A stretch of DNA of 20,061 nt from positions 1-20,061 of IMG/VR virus record IMGVR_UViG_3300025127_000385, one strand, 5' to 3'. Numbering within the stretch: position 1 is the stretch's first letter; every line of letters starts with the position of its first letter. The notes beneath the pieces are model-generated. The model searched no databases. It had not been told where the DNA came from and saw only the letters and a list, made by a program, of their open reading frames with translations. Origin of the DNA: a virus. Below, piece after piece: positions 16,425-20,061 of the stretch. The translations under genes and the position numbers were made by a program.

Positions 16425-17043
16425 GTTTATGATTATGTGGAATAACTTGATTTGGAGCGGTGGTCAGTACAACATTTCTACAGCTAACAGCATCTTCTCC
16501 GACATACTTAACACCAAGTTTTAATTGCTCGGCACATATTTTAAGACGATTGAGATTGACCTCTAATTTTTTAGCATCAAGCATAAAATCTTGGTATTTT
16601 CTATAGGTTTGTGCAGCCTGTAAACATTCTTTGTTAAAACCTCCACCCCCAAGTGGTATTTGAAAACTAGCTGTAATTCCATAATTTAGGTTATATACTG
16701 TCTGATCTAATCGTTCCTGTTCTGCAACATATAAAATATTCCCAGGATTAAGCAACTCGCCTGTATCACTGTCTTTTGCAGTGTCATAAATATTGGTTCT
16801 AGAGATTGTACTTCTTGGAAGGGAAAAATTTTCTCCTTTAGTGACAAAGGGAGTAATAGCCAAAGTGGGAAGTTGGCATTGTATTCCGTTTGAAAATCTA
16901 TGAGTAGGAAAGTTTCCATTTATAGTTTGATAGCCATTATTGATAACTGTTCCAGATGAACTGGCCGATGGCGAACTTATTGTATTATTAGCATATACAG
17001 GACTTGTAAACAGTAACCCTATTGGGAAAAGATACTTAAGGAT
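16411..17043 (-). CDS. Exported protein with four cysteines; start codon probably non-standard
   Basis: The recognisable protein begins with a signal peptide, ILKYLFPIGLLFTSPVYA followed by NN, and continues with a Ser/Gly-rich stretch (SSPSASSSGTV), a beta-rich part (IQCQLPTLAITPFV) and a helical C-terminal part with ECLQAAQTYRKYQ and LNRLKICAEQLKLG. Four cysteines in the mature part would allow two disulfides outside the cytoplasm. No ATG, GTG or TTG lies at the signal peptide. The nearest in-frame ones are ATG 17190 and GTG 17157, which would add an Arg-rich leader that is merely the out-of-frame reading of the upstream gene. I therefore place the start at ATC 17043, giving 210 residues. 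Family known to me only as unnamed cyanophage proteins; function unknown. Confidence 0.66.
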   Translation of the reverse strand: MLKYLFPIGLLFTSPVYANNTISSPSASSSGTVINNGYQTINGNFPTHRFSNGIQCQLPTLAITPFVTKGENFSLPRSTISRTNIYDTAKDSDTGELLNPGNILYVAEQERLDQTVYNLNYGITASFQIPLGGGGFNKECLQAAQTYRKYQDFMLDAKKLEVNLNRLKICAEQLKLGVKYVGEDAVSCRNVVLTTAPNQVIPHNHKLKTD

Positions 17044-17447
17044 GTGGTTTGGGTTTCTATAGTTTGAGTTCGATTTATTACCGATACTGCATCTAGTCCT
17101 GGAGCGAGGAAGTTTTCTACGAGAGAAAAATCTGAGCCTTCCGTCACTATGCTCCACTGAGGTTTGCTTGTTAATTCTGGTGTCACCCATTGAAAATTAA
17201 CTGCTCCATTGCCTGTATTTTGGCTTGTTGTATATGTCGCATCAGGTGAGATATATGAGTCTGTTTTAATATTATGGCCTTGAACTGTGTAACTAAAGCC
17301 TGTCCTATAGTTTTCAGTAACAATCGTTTCTTGGATCGTAGATACGCTACGGCTAGATGATTCCATTTGACCTGTTGTAAATCTTGGAGTAATACTTCCT
17401 GCATAGGCACTAGGTATTGTAAGAAACAGGCATAGAAACCATTTCAT
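17019..17447 (-). CDS. Exported beta-rich protein, unknown function
   Basis: A 142-residue protein with a clear signal peptide (MKWFLCLFLTIPSAYA, cleavage before GS). The mature part has no cysteine, is rich in Thr, Ser and beta-strand-forming residues, and contains SYTVQGHNIKTDSYISPDATY and TPELTSKPQWSIVTEGSDFSL. The start shares one base with the stop of the gene upstream (TAATG), so translation is coupled. The 3' end overlaps the signal-peptide part of the next gene by 25 bases. It belongs to a four-gene cassette of exported and membrane proteins. No enzyme motif is seen; a periplasmic or surface structural role is inference. Confidence 0.74.
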   Translation of the reverse strand: MKWFLCLFLTIPSAYAGSITPRFTTGQMESSSRSVSTIQETIVTENYRTGFSYTVQGHNIKTDSYISPDATYTTSQNTGNGAVNFQWVTPELTSKPQWSIVTEGSDFSLVENFLAPGLDAVSVINRTQTIETQTTSLSIFSQ

Positions 17448-17971
17448 TAATCAAGGCCAAGAGTGATAGTGGACTGAAGAGTTGCAGTTGTACCAGCACC
17501 CATATCAGATAAGTTTACTGTCAATGCTTGCCCACTATCTAATGTAATAGCTACAGATCCAACATCACCACCTGATGTAACTGTGTTTTTACCAAGTAAA
17601 GGAAGCGATGGCACTACCCCGTCTGTCACTGTGGCAGATAATAAACTTGGGATAGCATCCGCTTCAATATAAGTCTCGCTTGCAGAGAAGGCATCTCCTG
17701 TATTTACAACATTAAAGCTAGTGTCGTAATCAACAGTAGGAACACCATTAGTAATACCAGCATCAGCTAAATCAAGAGAACCTATCTGACCTGCTACTGT
17801 ATTAGCTTTTGGAGTTACGTTTGTACCTGCAACACTAATAGACGATCCAATACGTTCACTCATCGCTGAAGCTGCAACAGTACTTACTGAAGCTACGGAT
17901 TGAATACTATGCGTTATATCTGCATAAGCTGGTGCAGACATTACAAACAAAAATGGAATTAGTCTTTTCAT
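17447..17971 (-). CDS. Exported low-complexity beta protein, unknown function
   Basis: A 174-residue protein with a signal peptide (MKRLIPFLFVMSAPAYA, cleavage before DI). The mature part is acidic, Cys-free and rich in Ala, Ser, Thr, Val and Gly (SIQSVASVSTVAASAMSERIGSS; SVAGTNVTP). It ends in repeated short strands (SGQALTVNLSDMGAGTTATLQS), a composition like that of self-assembling or outer-surface beta proteins. The ATG overlaps the stop of the two-TM gene (ATGA). From memory, proteins starting with ADITHSIQ-like sequence after a signal peptide recur in marine cyanophage genomes without an assigned role. Confidence 0.76.
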   Translation of the reverse strand: MKRLIPFLFVMSAPAYADITHSIQSVASVSTVAASAMSERIGSSISVAGTNVTPKANTVAGQIGSLDLADAGITNGVPTVDYDTSFNVVNTGDAFSASETYIEADAIPSLLSATVTDGVVPSLPLLGKNTVTSGGDVGSVAITLDSGQALTVNLSDMGAGTTATLQSTITLGLD

Positions 17972-18225
17972 TTAATACCTACTTTGTTTTTACTATTATC
18001 CACTATTTTAGGAGAATTGCCATTTTTCTTGTTTCCCACGGAAATGCCGTAGCTTCCGAGGACACCGCTAACTAAACCTGCGGTAAACGCTCCATCAATT
18101 CTTACCTTTCCCATGTACCCCAAAGTCATCATTGATAAACTCCAAGTCAAAATTAGAAATCGAATTGCGTGACCAAACAAATCACCCCACTCAATACCTT
18201 CTTTTTCTTCTTTCTCTTCAGCCAT
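17968..18225 (-). CDS. Two-TM membrane protein, holin-like
   Basis: An 85-residue protein with an acidic N-terminus (MAEEKEEKEGIEWGDLF), a hydrophobic segment at about 18-38 (GHAIRFLILTWSLSMMTLGY), a short basic turn (MGKVRI), a second Gly-rich hydrophobic segment at about 46-64 (AFTAGLVSGVLGSYGISVG) and a basic Lys/Asn-rich tail. Length, two membrane segments and charged ends match small phage holins, but the same layout fits any small membrane anchor, and no lysis enzyme is seen next to it. It is the first gene of the minus-strand cassette, and its stop overlaps the next start by four bases. Confidence 0.74.
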   Translation of the reverse strand: MAEEKEEKEGIEWGDLFGHAIRFLILTWSLSMMTLGYMGKVRIDGAFTAGLVSGVLGSYGISVGNKKNGNSPKIVDNSKNKVGIK

Positions 18226-18290
18226 AAAAGTTAAGATTCTTGTCTAATACTAGCAAAGTAGCTATGTTTGGGAAGTAACACATAAAAACG
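18226..18290. promoter_or_regulatory. Divergent intergenic region with a candidate plus-strand promoter
   Basis: These 65 bases separate the minus-strand cassette from the plus-strand pair and must hold whatever drives at least one of them. On the plus strand, TTGTCT (18240-18245) and TATGTT (18263-18268) are 17 bases apart, each matching four of six consensus bases of a sigma-70 promoter, with a leader of about 15 bases. On the minus strand a TAGTAT (18252-18247) could be a -10 box, but I find no matching -35. These are weak matches in AT-rich DNA. Confidence 0.3.
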
Positions 18291-18467
18291 ATGGTAAAAA
18301 TTCTAAAACCTATCCTTTTAATCTTTATTAAATCTAAAGCAATGAAAAGATTGATTGTTGATTTGCTTAAGGCAATAGCTAAACAAACAGACAACACAAT
18401 AGACGATCAGGCAGTTGAATTTATTGAGGCCAGAATGTTCCCAGGTTCTACTACTAATCTTCAGTGA
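18291..18467 (+). CDS. Small phage protein (58 residues), unknown function
   Basis: Translating from the ATG at 18291 gives a 58-residue protein that starts VKILKPILLIFIKSKAMKRL, continues as an amphipathic helix (IVDLLKAIAKQTDNTIDDQA) and ends in VEFIEARMFPGS. Basic-hydrophobic at the front and acidic behind, it resembles short proteins I recall from many phages and prophages, with the KQTDN...DD..V pattern. It may sit on the membrane face. The stop overlaps the next start (GTGA), so the two genes are translated together. Function is not known. Confidence 0.78.
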   Translation: MVKILKPILLIFIKSKAMKRLIVDLLKAIAKQTDNTIDDQAVEFIEARMFPGSTTNLQ

Positions 18468-18745
18468 AAATAACTAAATTTCTCAACATTGATATAGAGC
18501 CAGCACCTATAGAGATGCAGTTAGAGGTTGAAATGCAATGTAGAGAAATTATGAATACTAATGATTTAGATGGCTTAAAAAGATATTGCACTCATCTTAT
18601 AAGAAAGAAATTTGATCAAGATATTTTTATGGCCTCTTTATTAAATAGATTGATTGAATTAGAAGCTAATCGTGTTGTTGCTGAAATGAGGAAAGAAAAG
18701 CCTAAACCTAAGCATCCTTTGAAAAAGTTTTTTCGTATTCGTTAA
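18464..18745 (+). CDS. Small helical protein, unknown function
   Basis: A 93-residue protein starting at GTG 18464, which overlaps the previous stop. It is mostly helical (IEMQLEVEMQCREIMNT; LLNRLIELEANRVVAEM) and ends in a strongly basic tail (KPKPKHPLKKFFRIR) that could bind nucleic acid or membrane. I recall similar short proteins beginning MKI..FLN..IE paired with the upstream family in cyanophages. Its last 38 bases overlap the convergent minus-strand gene, so the two ends are read on both strands. Confidence 0.74.
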   Translation: MKITKFLNIDIEPAPIEMQLEVEMQCREIMNTNDLDGLKRYCTHLIRKKFDQDIFMASLLNRLIELEANRVVAEMRKEKPKPKHPLKKFFRIR

Positions 18746-18992
18746 GATGTTTTCTTTCAAAATCTTTAACTAACATAGAGCTAGTCTTATCAATCTCATA
18801 ATTAAATTTTAGAATTGCCGTGCGAATATGTTCTGAAACCCATCCACCTTGTTTAGAAACAACTTCTGCTTTGTTGCGGTCATTAATAAAAATATAATGG
18901 TCATAACCTTTCAGTTCCACATCTAAAAGATTTTTTTCTAAGTCTTTACGTCTTATCTCTTTTAGTCGTCTTAGCTTTATTGAGTCACTCAT
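18708..18992 (-). CDS. Conserved-looking small protein, unknown function
   Basis: A 94-residue charged protein with an Arg/Lys-rich N-terminus (KLRRLKEIRRKDLEKNLL), a short beta part (YDHYIFINDRNKAEVV) and a helical end. The strand-then-helices layout (GGWVSEHIRTAILKFNYEI) weakly resembles the neighbouring upstream protein, and both may be small DNA-binding proteins, but no motif proves it. The start overlaps the end of the upstream gene by eight bases, so it is likely co-translated. The 3' end overlaps the plus-strand gene convergently. Confidence 0.66.
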   Translation of the reverse strand: MSDSIKLRRLKEIRRKDLEKNLLDVELKGYDHYIFINDRNKAEVVSKQGGWVSEHIRTAILKFNYEIDKTSSMLVKDFERKHLNEYEKTFSKDA

Positions 18993-19275
18993 TTTTCTTT
19001 TTAATTGAATTAAGAATCCTAGAAAGTGCTCTACCTTGTAGTCGGTTTTGAATGGCTCTGTTCCAGTTTTCTTGGTCTTTTCTCAATGCTTCATCATACA
19101 CTTCTTTATCAATCTTGTCTTGTAAAAAATTATAAACAACATCTCTTATCCAAGAAGTAGGTTTGATTTTTAATTTCGTGCGAATGTATTCATCGAATAG
19201 CTCTCCTCTATTTATATCTATAAGAACGTGGTAATACTTTTTGTTTCCGTGAGGTTTCTTGCCAGCTTCAGCCAT
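18985..19275 (-). CDS. Small protein with ribbon-helix-helix-like layout, candidate DNA-binding
   Basis: A 96-residue basic protein. After a Lys/Gly-rich start comes a strand (KYYHVLIDI), a helix (GELFDEYIRTKLKI) and a second helix introduced by KPTSWIRDVVYNFLQDKI, the order and spacing of ribbon-helix-helix (CopG/Arc-type) DNA-binding domains. The C-terminal half is a long charged helix (NWNRAIQNRLQGRALSRILN). I recall similar small proteins in cyanophages, all unnamed. It lies about 180 bases from the TGGGACAA half-site array, on the same strand, so it is one candidate to bind there. That link is inference. Confidence 0.68.
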   Translation of the reverse strand: MAEAGKKPHGNKKYYHVLIDINRGELFDEYIRTKLKIKPTSWIRDVVYNFLQDKIDKEVYDEALRKDQENWNRAIQNRLQGRALSRILNSIKKKNE

Positions 19276-19289
19276 AAATATCTTTTTGA

Positions 19290-19318
19290 TTTATACTATC
19301 ACATTCTCATTGTATTAA
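19290..19318 (-). promoter_or_regulatory. Candidate sigma-70 promoter before the RHH-like gene
   Basis: On the minus strand, TTAATA (19318-19313) and TATAAA (19295-19290) are 17 bases apart and match the -35 and -10 boxes in four and five of six positions. Transcription would begin near 19283, leaving a leader of under 10 bases before the ATG at 19275, with no Shine-Dalgarno visible. The -35 overlaps the stop codon of the 28-residue gene. This is a weak call in AT-rich DNA. Confidence 0.3.
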
Positions 19319-19401
19319 CTTTTTGTTTTCCAGGCTTTAATTAAGCGTTCCAATTCAGCAATTCGTTGTTTTGCAGCTTCAATTCTTTGTTGAGTTGTCA
19401 T
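19315..19401 (-). CDS. Micro-protein (28 residues), single amphipathic helix
   Basis: The minus strand encodes MTTQQRIEAAKQRIAELERL followed by IKAWKTKS and TAA. The whole chain is one amphipathic helix with heptad-like hydrophobic spacing (I, A, I, L, L, I, W). From memory, near-identical short proteins starting MT.QQRIE.A..RI.EL occur in marine cyanophages, which is why I call it despite its length. No Shine-Dalgarno is visible upstream. It is the first gene downstream of the half-site array and may be read from a promoter in that region. Function is unknown; a coiled-coil partner of a larger protein is plausible. Confidence 0.55.
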   Translation of the reverse strand: MTTQQRIEAAKQRIAELERLIKAWKTKS

Positions 19402-19603
19402 AGATTCTGATTGTAATAATGTTAATTAGTGTTTCCCCTGGGGAGAGTGGCTGAAATTGTCCCATTCTCTATAATCCCGTTCCAAGACTACGGTTTGCTA
19501 TGGGACAAAGGTATGGGACAAGTAAAGTTGTCCTACGCTCCAATAGTAATGGGACAATCTATTTTGTCTCATACAGTTGTCCCACTGAAATCTATTGGTA
19601 CGA
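19402..19603. promoter_or_regulatory. Intergenic control region / possible origin with mirrored TGGGACAA half-sites
   Basis: This 202-base gap holds seven 8-bp half-sites (an eighth, weaker one lies inside the next gene). They are 19457-19464 (minus), 19501-19508 and 19514-19521 (plus), 19528-19535 (minus, TTGTCCTA), 19550-19557 (plus), 19564-19571 (minus, TTGTCTCA) and 19577-19584 (minus). The six central sites are arranged plus-plus-minus then plus-minus-minus, with gaps of 5, 6, 14, 6 and 5 bases, so the block 19501-19584 is a perfect dyad in spacing. Each half holds a 22-bp palindrome (arms of 8, centre of 6). A TATAAT lies at 19470-19475 without a good -35, and TCCCCTGGGGA at 19434-19444 is a separate short palindrome. 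It is likely the binding site of a dimeric regulator or replication initiator. Confidence 0.75.
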
Positions 19604-20061
19604 CTACGATTCCTCCAATGAGACAGGATATGTAAACGCCCCGCGAGCGAGGACTGCTCTATAAGACTTATTAGAATTATCATCTTCTATAAGTTCAATA
19701 AGACCTTTTTTGGTTAATCTTTGGAACGACTTTCTTATCGCAGCATCTTTACCATCAACCATTGGGTCGTGAATCATTTGATTTATGGTATAAGTTTCTG
19801 GGTGAATTTTTCTTAGCTTTTGAAGAACTTTATCTTGAACAGTAGTAGGAGAACCAGAATCATCAGATACTTCAGGAGTGTAATCAGCGATAGCAAAGGT
19901 GAGATCATCTTTCATCTTCATTATCATTTGAGTTCCCATTCTTCCAGACCTAGATTTTTCGATAGTAATAAATCTGCTATTACGACCTACTTTATTGATT
20001 TGTTCTTGGGTCGGTTTAGATAATTTCCAAGTTTCATCAACAGCATCTCTGATAGCTGATG
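19604..20061 (-). CDS. C-terminal part of a probable RepA/DnaB-type ATPase with winged-helix tail
   Basis: The frame stays open from the right edge to TAG at 19606-19604; the N-terminus lies outside the window. An ATG at 19939 is internal, because in-frame coding sequence continues upstream of it. The visible 151 residues contain RFITIEKSRSGRMGTQMIMK, resembling the last strands of RecA-like helicase domains (usually K-x-R-x-G). An acidic linker (ADYTPEVSDDSGSP) follows, then a helix-turn-helix or winged-helix domain (VQDKVLQKLRKIHPETYTIN; AAIRKSFQRLTKKGLIELIE). The best fit is a replication helicase or helicase loader, with a DNA-binding tail that may contact the adjacent half-sites. The Walker motifs are not in view, so the ATPase call is inference. 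Confidence 0.5.
   Translation of the reverse strand, partial: SAIRDAVDETWKLSKPTQEQINKVGRNSRFITIEKSRSGRMGTQMIMKMKDDLTFAIADYTPEVSDDSGSPTTVQDKVLQKLRKIHPETYTINQMIHDPMVDGKDAAIRKSFQRLTKKGLIELIEDDNSNKSYRAVLARGAFTYPVSLEES

Noticed and set aside
17044-17190. Arg/Ser-rich N-terminal extension of the four-cysteine exported protein
   Set aside because: It is the out-of-frame reading of the upstream exported gene and would bury the signal peptide.
19470-19475. Perfect TATAAT as a plus-strand promoter
   Set aside because: No -35 box at 16-18 bases upstream, no extended -10 TG, and a plus transcript would run antisense to the ATPase gene; left as a note in the region entry.
19429-19683. Short open frames on both strands across the half-site array
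   Set aside because: Composition follows the repeated TGGGACAA motif, no ribosome sites are seen, and they overlap the end of the ATPase gene.

Overview
This window is the tail-tip and tail-fibre end of a long-tailed (siphovirus-type, lambda-like) phage genome, followed by a block of small accessory genes and the start of a replication region. The DNA is AT-rich, packed with short overlapping genes, and shows no tRNA, rRNA, CRISPR or insertion sequence. The host is most likely a marine picocyanobacterium (Prochlorococcus or Synechococcus). That rests on base composition and on several accessory proteins that I recognise from memory as unnamed cyanophage families: a short 2OG-Fe(II) oxygenase, a 55-residue zinc ribbon, small membrane proteins, and a set of signal-peptide proteins. 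No database search was possible.

Positions 2-6859, plus strand. Lambda-order tail-tip genes: the end of a gpL-like protein, a gpK-like JAB plus NlpC/P60 protein, a gpI-like assembly protein and a 1253-residue gpJ-like central tip protein. A tail-collar fibre protein and a 113-residue tail protein follow. The genes abut or overlap and probably form one late operon.

Positions 6856-14313, plus strand. A 2485-residue tail fibre takes up more than a third of the window. Its N-terminal third holds three copies of a fibre module. Its centre is an unbroken array of 99 YadA-head-like repeats of 17 residues (four have 16). Its C-terminus is a peptidase-S74 intramolecular chaperone predicted to cleave itself off after trimerisation.

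Positions 14306-16424. Small plus-strand genes: two short proteins after the fibre, a one-TM protein, the 2OG oxygenase, the zinc ribbon and a proline/lysine-rich membrane protein. A 34-43 residue membrane protein on the minus strand, probably missed by ordinary gene calling, sits inside this block.

Positions 16411-18225, minus strand. A compact four-gene cassette: a two-TM holin-like protein and three proteins with signal peptides. It is apparently translationally coupled and of unknown function. The last gene has no usual start codon in front of its signal peptide.

Positions 18291-20061. Two coupled small plus-strand genes, then minus-strand genes. These are two small proteins (one with a ribbon-helix-helix-like layout), a 28-residue micro-protein and the C-terminal part of a probable RepA/DnaB-type ATPase with a winged-helix tail. 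Between the ATPase and the micro-protein lies a striking mirror-symmetric array of TGGGACAA half-sites, a candidate operator or replication origin.
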